Assembly (NCBI RefSeq): GCF_001729965.1
Contig: NZ_JRWK01000004.1
Location: 62,001-126,000 of the forward strand
Direction of reading: 5' to 3'
DNA: 64,000 nt
Origin: Methanosphaera sp. WGK6
GTDB lineage: Archaea > Methanobacteriota > Methanobacteria > Methanobacteriales > Methanobacteriaceae
This document shows positions 52,327-63,233 of the stretch, one piece after another. Within the stretch, counting starts at the first letter, position 1; each line of letters begins with the position of its first letter. The position numbers and the translations under genes are program-made. Under the pieces are notes generated by a model that was given only the letters and a program-made list of their open reading frames with translations, did no database searches and had not been told where the DNA came from.

Positions 52327-55300
52327 ATTCTATAATTGTTAAAATATTTGTCGTATTCCTGCCTGCAAGATATGCTTGTCTTTCACCAGATACAATCATA
52401 ATATCATTAAATGTTTTAAATTTAGAAGCATTGATATTACTTAAATCAATAATTCCATTTACAACTTTAAAGTATATTGGAGTATCGTTTGCATCTTTTA
52501 CAGTAACATTATTTACTTTTACACAAATCTTGTTTACTCCTTTAACGAGATTTCCATTATAATCAGTTATAGTACCAGTTATTTTGGTTATTGTTTTTGT
52601 GGAGTTGTTAATTGTTACATTAGTAAATTGTATATTTATTGGTGATTTTTCCACGTGGAATATTGTAGTATTTCTACTATCTGGATAGAATATATCATTT
52701 TGATATACTGCCTCTACTGTGTAGTTACGTAAACTATTGTTTCCATCAACACTTGCCATTCCAGCAGGTACATGATATGTGTATGTTGCAGTATTATTTA
52801 CTACTTTTACACGTGTTGCATTACCAGTTTCATTTTTAATTGTTACACCATTTACTTTGAATATTACATATCCTTCTTCATTTATAGCAGTTGTGTTTAC
52901 TCCATTAGGAGTTGTATCACGTAGTACTGCAGTGAAATTAATATCTACATCTTGATTTGTAGACTCTACAGTTGTTACTGTAAGTTCTGCTCTTCTTTTA
53001 GTAATTTGTGCTGTTGTAATTTCTGAAACATTTGCTTCATAATTACGTGCACCACTATATGATGCAGATAGGTTTTTTGCATTACGTAAGTATAAATCAG
53101 CTGTTAATGTGTAAGTCACGGTTCCATTTACTACACTGAATTTAAGTGGGTTTGCTGTACTGTTAAATGATCCATCACTTCTTAGTGTTTTACCATTTAA
53201 TTTAAATACTAGGTTTCCACCATTTACAACATTACCATACATATCAGTTACATGAGCAACTAATGTAATATTTTCACCAATAATACCAGTTACACTATCT
53301 ACTACAACAATAGTAGAACGTTTTATTACTTCAGTATCACTAGTTGCACTAGATTCATAATATGTATCATTTCCAGAATAGCTTACATTTATTGTATGAT
53401 TTCCTACTGGAAGTTTTATTGTTACATTATATGTACCCATTTCATCAGTAGTAGTTATAACATTACCATTAGGACTTGTTATAATTACAGTTGCACCTGA
53501 AATAGAATTTCCTTCTTCATCAACAACTTTACCAGTTACAGTAGTTCTATTTCCAACCGTTGTATTTTCAATAGGCTCAATTGTAATAATTGAATCTATT
53601 TTTGTTACATTGAATGTTGTAACATTACTGCATGGATTATAAGTATCATTACCCTCATAGTTAACAGTTACATTATTTATTCCAACAACACTAGTTGTGT
53701 AATTAGTTTTATAGACTCCATCTTCTGTAGTTACTTTAGCTACTTCTACTCCATTTACTGAAATAATTACTTCAGCATCAGTTATTGTTTCACCGTTTTC
53801 ATCAGTAAGTACACCAGTGATTTCTACTGTTTTACCTACATCTACAGATTCAATAGGATTAACTGTTATGCTTGAGTTAACTTTACGTACTTTGTACTCT
53901 GTTTTATTACTACTTGGGTTGTAGGTTCCATTTCCATTATATGTAACTTCTACTGTTTTATCTCCTTCTAGAACCTCAGAAATAGTTACTTTATATTCAC
54001 CATTTTCATTAGTTGTAGTAGAGTATTTTTTACCCTCTACTGTTACTGTTACGTCCACATCAGAAATAGGGTTACCCTCTTCATCAACAACTTTACCAGT
54101 TACAGTAGTTGTACTTCCAACAGTATTATTTTCAATAGAATCTACAGTAATTACTGTGTCTATTTTTGTTACATTAAATGTTGTAGCTATTTTACTTGGG
54201 TTGTAAGTTCCATTACCTGCGTAATTTACATCCACTGTATTTTCTCCTACAAGAATTGTGGTATATTCAGTTATGTATACTCCTTCACTATTTGTAGTTA
54301 CTTTAGCTACTTCTACTCCATTTACTGAGATAATTACTTCAGTATCAGTTATTGTTTCACCGTTTTCATCGGTAAGTACACCTGTAATTTCTACTGTTTT
54401 ACCTACATCTACAGATTTGATTTGATCAACAGTTACACTTGAGTTAACTTTACGTACTTTGTACTCTGTTTTATCACTACTTGGGTTGTATGTATCATCA
54501 CCATTGTATGTAGCTTCAACAGTTACATCTGTAGCTATTTTTTCTTCAACGGATACTTCGAATTTACCTTCATTATTAGTAGTTACAGTATATTCTACTC
54601 CATTTACTGTTACTTTTATTGTAGCATCGGAAATTATGTTATTTTCTTCATCTACGAGAGTTCCAGTAATTGTGGTAGTTGCACCTACTCTAGTATTTTC
54701 AATAGAGTCAAGTTTAATTACTGTATCTATTTTAGTTACTTCAAAGGTCGTAGTTGTTTTACTTGGGTTATATGTTCCATTACCTTCGTAAGTTATATCT
54801 ACAGTGTTTTCTCCTACAAGAATTGTGGTATATTCTGTTGTGTATACTCCTTCACTATTTGTAGTTACTTTAGCTACTTCTATGCCATTTACTGAGATAA
54901 TTACTTTAGCATCAGTTATTGTTTCACCGTTTTCATCGGTAAGTACACCAGTGATTTCTACTATTTTACCAACATCAACAGAGTTAATTGTACCGACATC
55001 TACCGTAGTGTCAAGTTTACGTACATTATACTTAGTTGCATTAGTACTTGGATTATATGTATCATTACCAGCATAGGATGCTGTTACTTCCACATCACCA
55101 GATCTGTTTTCATCTAAGGATAATTCAAACTTACCTTCACTATTTGTAGTTAGAATGTATTCCACACCATTTACTGTTACAGTTATTTTAGAATTAGAGA
55201 GAATATTTTCTTCTTCATCTACAAGTGTTCCAATAATTACTGTTGTTTTTCCAACTGTAGTATTTTTAATAGAGTCTAATTTAATTACTGTATCTATTTT

Positions 55301-58300
55301 AGTTACTTCAAAGGTCGTAGCTGTTTTACTTGGGTTGTAAGTGCCATTACCTTCATAATTTATGTATACATTATTTATTCCAACAGTATTTGTAGTATAT
55401 TTAGTTGTATAGATACCTTGTGTATTTGTGATTACTTTAGCTACTTCTACTCCATTTACTGAGATAATTACTTCAGCATCAGTTATTGTTTCACCATTTT
55501 CATCAGTAAGTACACCTGTTATTTTAACAACTTTACCTATATCTACAGAGTTAATTGTGTTAACTGTTATGGTTGTATCAAGTTTACGTACATTGTATTC
55601 TGTTTTATCATTGCTTGGGTTGTATGTATCATCACCAGTATATGTAGCTTCAACAGTTACATCTGTAGCTATTTTTTCTTCAACAGATACTTCGAATTTA
55701 CCTTCATCATTAGTAGTTACAGTATATTCTACTCCATTTACTATTATAGTTACTTTAGAATTAGAAAGTACATTTTCTTCTTCATCTTTAAGTGTACCTA
55801 TAATTTTAGTGGTTGCTCCTACTGTTGTATCATCAATAGAGTCAATACTGAGTACTGTATCTATTTTTGTTACTTTAAATGAAGTGGTAGTTTTACTTGG
55901 ATTGTATGTACCATTACCTTCATAACTTACATCCACTGTATTTTCTCCTACAAGATCCGTTGTATATTCAGTTGTGTATACTCCTTCACTATTTGTAGTT
56001 ACTTTAGCTACTTCTACTCCATTTACTGAAATAATAATTTCAGCATCTGCTATTGCTTCATCATTTTCATCAGCGAGTACACCTGTTATTTTAACAACTT
56101 TACCTACATCTACAGAGTTAATTTGATTTACTGTTACTTTTGTGTCTAGTTTACATACATTGTATTCTATTTTATCACTACTTGGATTATATATGTCGTT
56201 ACCATCGTATGTAGCTTCAACAGTTACATCTGTAGCTAATTTTTCTTCAATGGATACTTCAAATTTACCTTCATCATTAGTAGTTACAGTATATTCTACT
56301 CCATTTACTGTTACTTTTATTGTAGCATCAGAAATTATATTTCCTTCCTCATCTACAAGTGTTCCAGTAATTGTAGTAGTTGCTCCAACTACAGTATCTT
56401 TGATAGAGTCAAGTTTAATTACTGTATCTATTTTAGTTACTTCAAAGGAAGTAGTAGTTTTACTTGGATTATATGTACCGTTACCTTCATAAGTTATATC
56501 TACAGTATTTGTACCAACAAGACTAGTTGTGTATTCAACACTATATACTCCATTTTCATTAGTTTTCATTGTTGTTAATACTTCACCATTTACTAAAATA
56601 ATAATTTTAGCATTATTTATGGTTTCATCATTTTCATCAGTAAGTACACCTGTAATTTTTACAGTTTTACCTACATCTACAGAGTTAATTGTGTTAACTG
56701 TTACGGTTGTATCAAGTTTACGTACATTATATTCTGTTTTATCACTACTTGGATTATATGTGTCGTTACCATCGTATGTAGCTTCAACAGTTACACCTGT
56801 AGCTATTTTTTCTTCAACAGATACTTCGAATTTACCTTCACTATTAGTAGTTGCAGTATATTCTACTCCATTTACTTTTATGGTTACTTTGGAATTAGAA
56901 AGTACATTTCCTTCTTCATCTTTAAGTGTACCTGTAATTGTAGTAGTTGCTCCAACTACAGTATCTTTGATAGAGTCAAGTTTAATTACTGTATCTATTT
57001 TAGTTACTTCAAAGGAAGTAGTAGTTTTACTTGGATTGTAAGTACCATTACCTTCATAATTTATGTATACAGTGTTTTCTCCTACAAGAATTGTGGTATA
57101 TTCTGTTGTGTATACTCCTTCACTGTTTGTAGTTACTTTAGCTACTTCATTACCATTTACTGAAATAATTACTTCAGCATCTGCTATTGCTTCATCATTT
57201 TCATCAGCAAGTACACCTGTAATTTCTACAGTTTTACCGACATCAACTGATTCAATTTGATCTACTGTTACTTTTGTGTCTAGTTTACGTACATTGTATT
57301 CTGTTTTATCATTGCTTGGGTTGTATGTATCATCACCAGTATATGTAGCTTCAACAGTTACATCTGTAGCTATTTTTTCTTCAACAGATACTTCAAATTT
57401 ACCTTCACTATTAGTAGTTGCAGTATATTCTACTCCATTTACTTTTATGGTTACTTTGGAATTAGAAAGTACATTTCCTTCTTCATCTTTAAGTGTACCT
57501 ATAATTTTAGTGGTTGCTCCTACTGTTGTATCATCAATAGAGTCAAGTTTAATTACCGTGTCTATTTTAGTTACTTCAAATGAGGTTGTAGTCTTACTTG
57601 GGTTATATGTTCCATTACCTTCGTAAGTTACATCTACAGTATTTTCTCCTACAAGAATTGTGGTATATTCAGTTGTGTATACTCCGTCACTGTTCGTACT
57701 TACTTTAGCTACTTCATTACCATTTACTGAAATAATAATTTCAGCATCTTCTATTGTTTCACCATTTTTATCAGTGAGTACACCTGTAATTTCTACAGTT
57801 TTACCGACATCAACTGATTCAATTTGATCTACTGTTACAGTTGTATCAATTTTACTTACTGTGTATTCAGTTTTATCATTGCTTGGATTATATGTATCGT
57901 TACCATTGTATGTAGCTTCAACGGATACCTTTGTAGCTAGTTTTTCTTCAACAGATACTTCAAATTTACCTTCATTATTAGTAGTTACAGTGTATTCTAC
58001 TCCATTTACTGTTACTTTTATTGTAGCATCGGAAATTATATTTCCTTCCTCATCTACAAGTGTTCCAGTAATTGTAGTAGTTGCTCCAACTACAGTATCG
58101 TTAATAGAATCTAATTTAATTACTGTATCTATTTTAGTTACTTTAAATGTTGTAGCTGTTTTACTTGGATTGTATGTTCCATTACCTGCGTAATTTACAT
58201 CTACAGTGTTTTCTCCTACAAGAATTGTGGTATATTCTGTTGTGTATACTCCTTCACTGTTTGTAGTTACTTTAGCTACTTCTTTACCATTTACTGAAAT

Positions 58301-61300
58301 AATTACTTCAGCATCTGCTATTGCTTCATCATTTTCATCAGCGAGTACACCTGTTATTTTAACAACTTTACCTACATCTACAGAGTTAATTTGATCTACT
58401 GTTACTTTTGTGTCTAGTTTACGTACATTGTATTCTGTTTTATCACTACTTGGATTATATGTATCATCACCAGTATATGTAACTTCAACAGTTACATCTG
58501 TAGCTAGTTTTTCTTCAACAGATACTTCGAATTTACCTTCACTATTAGTAGTTGCAGTATATTCTACTCCATTTACTGTTACTGTTACTTTGGAATTAGA
58601 AAGTACATTTCCTTCTTCATCTTTAAGTGTACCTGTAATTGTAGTGGTTGCACCTACTGTTGTATCATCAATAGAGTCAATACTGAGTACTGTATCTATT
58701 TTTGTTACTTTAAATGAAGTGGTAGTTTTACTTGGATTGTATGTACCATTACCTTCATAACTTACATCCACTGTATTTTCTCCTACAAGATCCGTTGTAT
58801 ATTCTGTTGTGTATACTCCTTCACTGTTTGTAGTTACTTTAGCTACTTCTTTACCATTTACTGAAATAATTACTTCAGCATATGCTATTGCTTCATCATT
58901 TTCATCAGTGAGTACACCTGTAATTTCTACTGTTTTACCTACATCTACAGAGTTAATTGTGTTAACTGTTACGGTTGTATCAAGTTTACGTACATTATAT
59001 TCTGTTTTATCACTACTTGGATTATATGTATCATCACCAGTATATGTAGCTTCAACGGATACCTTTGTAGCTAGTTTTTCTTCAACAGATACTTCAAATT
59101 TACCTTCATTATTAGTAGTTACAGTATATTCTACTCCATTTACTGTTACTTTTATTGTAGCATCGGAAATTATATTTCCTTCCTCATCTACAAGTGTTCC
59201 AGTAATTGTAGTGGTTGCTCCTACTGTTGTATCACCAATAGAGTCTAATTTAATTACTGTATCTATTTTAGTTACTTTAAATGTTGTAGCTGTTTTACTT
59301 GGATTATATGTACCGTTACCTTCGTAAGTTATATCTACAGTATTTGTACCAACAAGACTAGTTGTGTATTCAACACTATATACTCCATTTTCATTAGTTT
59401 TCACTGTTGTTAATACTTCACCATTTACTAAAATAATAATTTTAGCATTATTTATGGTTTCATCATTTTCATCAGTGAGTACACCTGTAATTTCTACTGT
59501 TTTACCTACATCTACAGAGTTAATTGTGTTAACTGTTACAGTTGTATCAATTTTACTTACTGTATATTCAGTTTTATCACTACTTGGATTATATGTATCA
59601 TCACCAGTATATGTAGCTTCAACAGTTACATCTGTAGCTAATTTTTCTTCAACAGATACTTCGAACTTACCTTCACTATTAGTAGTTGTAGTGTATTTTA
59701 CTCCATTTACTTTTATTGTTACTTTAGAATTAGAAAGTACATTTCCTTCTTCATCTTTAAGTGTACCTGTAATTTTAGTGGTTGCTCCAACTACTGTATT
59801 GTCAATTGAATCTAAATTGAGTATTGTATCTATTTTTGTTACTTCAAATGAAGTAGTTGTTTTACTTGGGTTGTAAGTTCCATTACCTGTGTATTCTATA
59901 GTTACGGTGTTTTTTCCAACTAGACTAGTTATGTATTTTGTTTGATAGAATCCATTTTCATCTGTTTTTACTGTTGTTAATTCTTTACCGTTTATAGAGA
60001 TTATGATTTCTGCATCTGAGATGAGGTTATTATTTTCATCAGTGAGTACACCTGTAATTTCTACTGTTTTACCAACATTAACTGTATTAATTTGATTTAG
60101 TGTTACTTTTGTGTCTAGTTTATGTACATTATATTCTGTGTTATCAGAACTTGGTTCATATTTATAGTCACCATCATAATCTGCTTCAACAGTTACACTA
60201 CATTCTGCTTTTTCTTCAACAGGTACTTTAAATTTACCTGTATTATCAGTAATTACTTCATATTCAACACCATTTACTTTTACTGTTACTTTAGAATTAG
60301 AAATAATATTTTTATATTCATCAGTGAGTGTTCCAGTTATTACTGTTGTTTTTCCAACTGTGGTGTCTTTAATAGGATCTATACTGAGTACTGTGTTTAT
60401 TTTTATTACTTTAAATGTTGTTGATTCTTTAGTTGAGTAGTATTTGTTGTTTTCTTCAAATGCTACATCTACTTTGTTTTCTCCAACGGTTGTTGTTTTG
60501 TATTCAGTGTAGTAGTATCCATCTTTATCAGTAACTACTGTGATTAATTCTTCATCATTTACTGATATTTTTATGTTTGCATTTGGAATTGCTCTGCCTA
60601 GTTCATCTGTGAGAATACCTTTAATTTTAACTGTTTCTCCTATTTTTACTGTGTTTATAGGTTCAATTGTTATTGTTGTAGCAAGTTTTTCTACATTGTA
60701 TTCTGCTTTTTTAGAGCTTGGATTGTATTTGTCGTTACCATTATATGTAGCTTCTACTTTTACTATTCCTGATTTGGTTTCTTCTATGGTTAATTGGAAG
60801 TTACCTTTATTATCAGTTGTTACATCGTATTTTTCATCATTTATTGTTATGGTTACTGGTACATTTGATGAGATTATGTTTCCAAATTCATCTGTGAGTT
60901 GTCCAGTTATTACTGTTGTTTCTCCAACATATGTGTTTTCAATAGAATTTAAAGTAATTTTGGTATTTAATGGTACAACTTTAAAGGTTGAATCATTTTT
61001 ACTTGGATTATATATTGTATTACCTTTGTAGATTACTTGTATTGTGTTTGTTCCAAGATTATCTGCAATGTCGATTATACTATATGAACCATCTTTTCCA
61101 GTTGTTACTGTATCAACATATACATTATTTACATATATTTCAACATCTTCTCCAGCTAGGATTCTGTCATGTTCATCATATAATACTCCACTAATTGTGA
61201 TTGGTTGATCTACTGTGGTAGTTTCAATTTTATTAATTGTTATATGAGTTTCAAGAATTACTGTAACTTTACTATTAAATACGTCTGATTGGTAGTGTTT

Positions 61301-62866
61301 CTCTTCTGATGTGTATACAAATTCAATATCACTAGTGTCATCTAAATTTAATGTGAGTGTTGCTTCTCCATTTATAACAGAACCTGTTCCTATTATTGAA
61401 CCGTCACGGTATGCAGTAATGGTTCCATTTCTTACAGTATCATTATATACTTCACGTAATGAGATAGACACAGTTACTTCACCATTCTTCTTAATAAGGT
61501 AATCTTGTTCTTTAAATTTAACTTCGAGTAAGTTGTTTATGTATTCATTATCATGGATTATGAGCGTTGCAGGGTCTTCAGTATCATCTAATAATATGTC
61601 ATTAGAGTCATCTGTGTTGTTTTCAAACAAGTTGTTTGTTATTACTGCATTACCCTCATTTCCAATTACATAGCTAGAACTATCTGTTACATAACTATTG
61701 TTTACTGTGTTATTATTAAAGGTAAGATTTCCTTGGTTGAATAATAATCCATTTTTAGTTGCACTACTGTTTGATAAGGTAGTGTTTGTTATAGTTAGGT
61801 TTCCACTATTGTAAATGGTTCCCCCATTTTCTTCTGCTTTATGAAGCTCGAATTCACTATCTTTTATACTTATATTTCCACTATTTACATATATTGCTCC
61901 ACCATTTTGTGCAATATTATTGTAGAAATAGGAATCACTAATATTTACATTTGAGTTATTAGAGTATATTGCTCCACCATTGCCTGTAGCATTGCCTAAA
62001 GCAAACACACTACCTTCAATTATACTATTAGTGTTATTAAGATATAATGCTCCACCGTCCCCTGTATTGGATCCTGTGGTTGTAGCATTATTATAAGCAA
62101 AAGTTGTGTTAATTAGAGTTAAATTACCATTAGTTGAATAAATAACTCCTGAATGTGCATTATTAAATTGAATATATGAATTTATTAATGTAAGAGAACC
62201 TTCATTTGTAATTACACCACCTGTAGTACTATTACCATAATAGAATATTACATTAGATATGGTTATATTGTAATTTTTACTAATTTCTAGTATGCTAGTA
62301 CTATTTTCTCCACTGATAACAGAATTTGTTCCCTCTAGACCTACTATACTAAATCTAGTAGCTTGGGTAATTGAGGATGTTTTTATAGTTCCCATACCTA
62401 AGGATTCTAGATTATAATAATAAGCATAACCTTGCTGAGTACTTCCAATTAATACTATTGTATCATCATCTCGTACCATTCTTAAAGCTCTGGCTAAGTT
62501 AGTAGGATTATTTCTATTATGTCCATCACTCCACCCATTTGGTTGCACATATATTGTGTTTCCCGCGAGTTTGAGTGATTTATTGTTACTTATTTTTGAA
62601 GAGGAATTTATGGATTTTGTTATCTGTGTTGATGTGTCATCATTATTACTTGATGTTGTTTGTGATACGTCACTATCCCCAGTTTCTAGATTTTTAGTGA
62701 CTGTATCTATTATAACGGTATTATCTGAACTTGTATCATCTACTGATACTGTACTAGTAGTGGTTATGTTACTATTTTCTGTATCTGCAGCTGAGAAAGT
62801 TCCCAGACTTACAATTATTAAAATAAACATCAAGAATAGACAAATATATTTATATTTTCTATTCAT
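52325..62866 (-). CDS. Giant adhesin-like protein with 28 tandem Ig-like repeats
   Basis: A 3513-residue exported protein, the largest gene in the window. Signal peptide: ICLFLMFILIIVSLGTFSAA, then DTENS. Residues ~100-530 form a beta-helix with repeated NGGAIYxN and NxxF/YxxN strands. Residues ~541-3182 are 28 Ig-like repeats of ~94 residues, alternating two types (one with VGKTVEITGVLTDENDE, one with VGATTTITGTLVDEEGN), that is 14 two-domain units; the middle ones are nearly identical. Three more divergent Ig-like domains end the protein, one with FKLNGKTLRSDG as in the first adhesin. No anchor is seen at the C-terminus. Surface adhesion or matrix role, by analogy. Confidence 0.9.
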   Translation of the reverse strand: MNRKYKYICLFLMFILIIVSLGTFSAADTENSNITTTSTVSVDDTSSDNTVIIDTVTKNLETGDSDVSQTTSSNNDDTSTQITKSINSSSKISNNKSLKLAGNTIYVQPNGWSDGHNRNNPTNLARALRMVRDDDTIVLIGSTQQGYAYYYNLESLGMGTIKTSSITQATRFSIVGLEGTNSVISGENSTSILEISKNYNITISNVIFYYGNSTTGGVITNEGSLTLINSYIQFNNAHSGVIYSTNGNLTLINTTFAYNNATTTGSNTGDGGALYLNNTNSIIEGSVFALGNATGNGGAIYSNNSNVNISDSYFYNNIAQNGGAIYVNSGNISIKDSEFELHKAEENGGTIYNSGNLTITNTTLSNSSATKNGLLFNQGNLTFNNNTVNNSYVTDSSSYVIGNEGNAVITNNLFENNTDDSNDILLDDTEDPATLIIHDNEYINNLLEVKFKEQDYLIKKNGEVTVSISLREVYNDTVRNGTITAYRDGSIIGTGSVINGEATLTLNLDDTSDIEFVYTSEEKHYQSDVFNSKVTVILETHITINKIETTTVDQPITISGVLYDEHDRILAGEDVEIYVNNVYVDTVTTGKDGSYSIIDIADNLGTNTIQVIYKGNTIYNPSKNDSTFKVVPLNTKITLNSIENTYVGETTVITGQLTDEFGNIISSNVPVTITINDEKYDVTTDNKGNFQLTIEETKSGIVKVEATYNGNDKYNPSSKKAEYNVEKLATTITIEPINTVKIGETVKIKGILTDELGRAIPNANIKISVNDEELITVVTDKDGYYYTEYKTTTVGENKVDVAFEENNKYYSTKESTTFKVIKINTVLSIDPIKDTTVGKTTVITGTLTDEYKNIISNSKVTVKVNGVEYEVITDNTGKFKVPVEEKAECSVTVEADYDGDYKYEPSSDNTEYNVHKLDTKVTLNQINTVNVGKTVEITGVLTDENNNLISDAEIIISINGKELTTVKTDENGFYQTKYITSLVGKNTVTIEYTGNGTYNPSKTTTSFEVTKIDTILNLDSIDNTVVGATTKITGTLKDEEGNVLSNSKVTIKVNGVKYTTTTNSEGKFEVSVEEKLATDVTVEATYTGDDTYNPSSDKTEYTVSKIDTTVTVNTINSVDVGKTVEITGVLTDENDETINNAKIIILVNGEVLTTVKTNENGVYSVEYTTSLVGTNTVDITYEGNGTYNPSKTATTFKVTKIDTVIKLDSIGDTTVGATTTITGTLVDEEGNIISDATIKVTVNGVEYTVTTNNEGKFEVSVEEKLATKVSVEATYTGDDTYNPSSDKTEYNVRKLDTTVTVNTINSVDVGKTVEITGVLTDENDEAIAYAEVIISVNGKEVAKVTTNSEGVYTTEYTTDLVGENTVDVSYEGNGTYNPSKTTTSFKVTKIDTVLSIDSIDDTTVGATTTITGTLKDEEGNVLSNSKVTVTVNGVEYTATTNSEGKFEVSVEEKLATDVTVEVTYTGDDTYNPSSDKTEYNVRKLDTKVTVDQINSVDVGKVVKITGVLADENDEAIADAEVIISVNGKEVAKVTTNSEGVYTTEYTTILVGENTVDVNYAGNGTYNPSKTATTFKVTKIDTVIKLDSINDTVVGATTTITGTLVDEEGNIISDATIKVTVNGVEYTVTTNNEGKFEVSVEEKLATKVSVEATYNGNDTYNPSNDKTEYTVSKIDTTVTVDQIESVDVGKTVEITGVLTDKNGETIEDAEIIISVNGNEVAKVSTNSDGVYTTEYTTILVGENTVDVTYEGNGTYNPSKTTTSFEVTKIDTVIKLDSIDDTTVGATTKIIGTLKDEEGNVLSNSKVTIKVNGVEYTATTNSEGKFEVSVEEKIATDVTVEATYTGDDTYNPSNDKTEYNVRKLDTKVTVDQIESVDVGKTVEITGVLADENDEAIADAEVIISVNGNEVAKVTTNSEGVYTTEYTTILVGENTVYINYEGNGTYNPSKTTTSFEVTKIDTVIKLDSIKDTVVGATTTITGTLKDEEGNVLSNSKVTIKVNGVEYTATTNSEGKFEVSVEEKIATGVTVEATYDGNDTYNPSSDKTEYNVRKLDTTVTVNTINSVDVGKTVKITGVLTDENDETINNAKIIILVNGEVLTTMKTNENGVYSVEYTTSLVGTNTVDITYEGNGTYNPSKTTTSFEVTKIDTVIKLDSIKDTVVGATTTITGTLVDEEGNIISDATIKVTVNGVEYTVTTNDEGKFEVSIEEKLATDVTVEATYDGNDIYNPSSDKIEYNVCKLDTKVTVNQINSVDVGKVVKITGVLADENDEAIADAEIIISVNGVEVAKVTTNSEGVYTTEYTTDLVGENTVDVSYEGNGTYNPSKTTTSFKVTKIDTVLSIDSIDDTTVGATTKIIGTLKDEEENVLSNSKVTIIVNGVEYTVTTNDEGKFEVSVEEKIATDVTVEATYTGDDTYNPSNDKTEYNVRKLDTTITVNTINSVDIGKVVKITGVLTDENGETITDAEVIISVNGVEVAKVITNTQGIYTTKYTTNTVGINNVYINYEGNGTYNPSKTATTFEVTKIDTVIKLDSIKNTTVGKTTVIIGTLVDEEENILSNSKITVTVNGVEYILTTNSEGKFELSLDENRSGDVEVTASYAGNDTYNPSTNATKYNVRKLDTTVDVGTINSVDVGKIVEITGVLTDENGETITDAKVIISVNGIEVAKVTTNSEGVYTTEYTTILVGENTVDITYEGNGTYNPSKTTTTFEVTKIDTVIKLDSIENTRVGATTTITGTLVDEENNIISDATIKVTVNGVEYTVTTNNEGKFEVSVEEKIATDVTVEATYNGDDTYNPSSDKTEYKVRKVNSSVTVDQIKSVDVGKTVEITGVLTDENGETITDTEVIISVNGVEVAKVTTNSEGVYITEYTTILVGENTVDVNYAGNGTYNPSKIATTFNVTKIDTVITVDSIENNTVGSTTTVTGKVVDEEGNPISDVDVTVTVEGKKYSTTTNENGEYKVTISEVLEGDKTVEVTYNGNGTYNPSSNKTEYKVRKVNSSITVNPIESVDVGKTVEITGVLTDENGETITDAEVIISVNGVEVAKVTTEDGVYKTNYTTSVVGINNVTVNYEGNDTYNPCSNVTTFNVTKIDSIITIEPIENTTVGNRTTVTGKVVDEEGNSISGATVIITSPNGNVITTTDEMGTYNVTIKLPVGNHTINVSYSGNDTYYESSATSDTEVIKRSTIVVVDSVTGIIGENITLVAHVTDMYGNVVNGGNLVFKLNGKTLRSDGSFNSTANPLKFSVVNGTVTYTLTADLYLRNAKNLSASYSGARNYEANVSEITTAQITKRRAELTVTTVESTNQDVDINFTAVLRDTTPNGVNTTAINEEGYVIFKVNGVTIKNETGNATRVKVVNNTATYTYHVPAGMASVDGNNSLRNYTVEAVYQNDIFYPDSRNTTIFHVEKSPINIQFTNVTINNSTKTITKITGTITDYNGNLVKGVNKICVKVNNVTVKDANDTPIYFKVVNGIIDLSNINASKFKTFNDIMIVSGERQAYLAGRNTTNILTIIE
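53320..61245 (-). repeat. 28 tandem ~283-bp repeats (14 dimers) within the adhesin
   Basis: DNA-level tandem repeats coding the Ig-like domains. Central units differ at few positions and odd and even units form two classes, so copies spread as ~567-bp pairs. Copy number is likely to vary between strains, and short-read assembly could collapse it. Confidence 0.85.
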
Positions 62867-63233
62867 TACGTATATACCTCTTTTAAATGTTTAAACATAT
62901 ATTTTTTTTACATACTCATTAATATGTAATATTTTAATCCATATTAACCATATATTTCATAAAAATTAAAATATATTAAATATATATAAATTTTTCTTAT
63001 TATTTAAATTTAATGTCATTAAATGGTGATAAAAACCATTTAAAAAGAAATCTAGAACATTATATAATATATTATAAACATATTATCTCTTACTATATAA
63101 ATAATACATCACTTTTCTTTACTAGTTTTTAAAATATATTATAAAATACAATACATAAAAAAAGTAATATAAAACATAATACATAAAATAAAAAAATATA
63201 CACGTTTATATAAAAAAAGGAAATTGAATTAAA
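62867..63233. other. Divergent promoter region between adhesin and ATPase
   Basis: About 370 bp of very AT-rich DNA without a gene. It includes TATA-like stretches such as TATATATAAA near 62982 for the minus-strand adhesin. A purine-rich AAAAAAAGGAAATT before the plus-strand ATPase is its ribosome site. The operator palindromes found at the paralogue (51201, 51266) are not seen here. Confidence 0.45.

Noticed and set aside
53320-61245. Regular repeats suggesting a CRISPR array
   Set aside because: The units are ~283 bp, coding and contiguous, with no unique spacers; they encode Ig-like domains.
54459-62894. Many long plus-strand open frames opposite the giant adhesin
   Set aside because: They are shadows of the repeated antisense codons: they recur once per repeat, lack ribosome sites and encode low-complexity Ser/Val/Thr strings.
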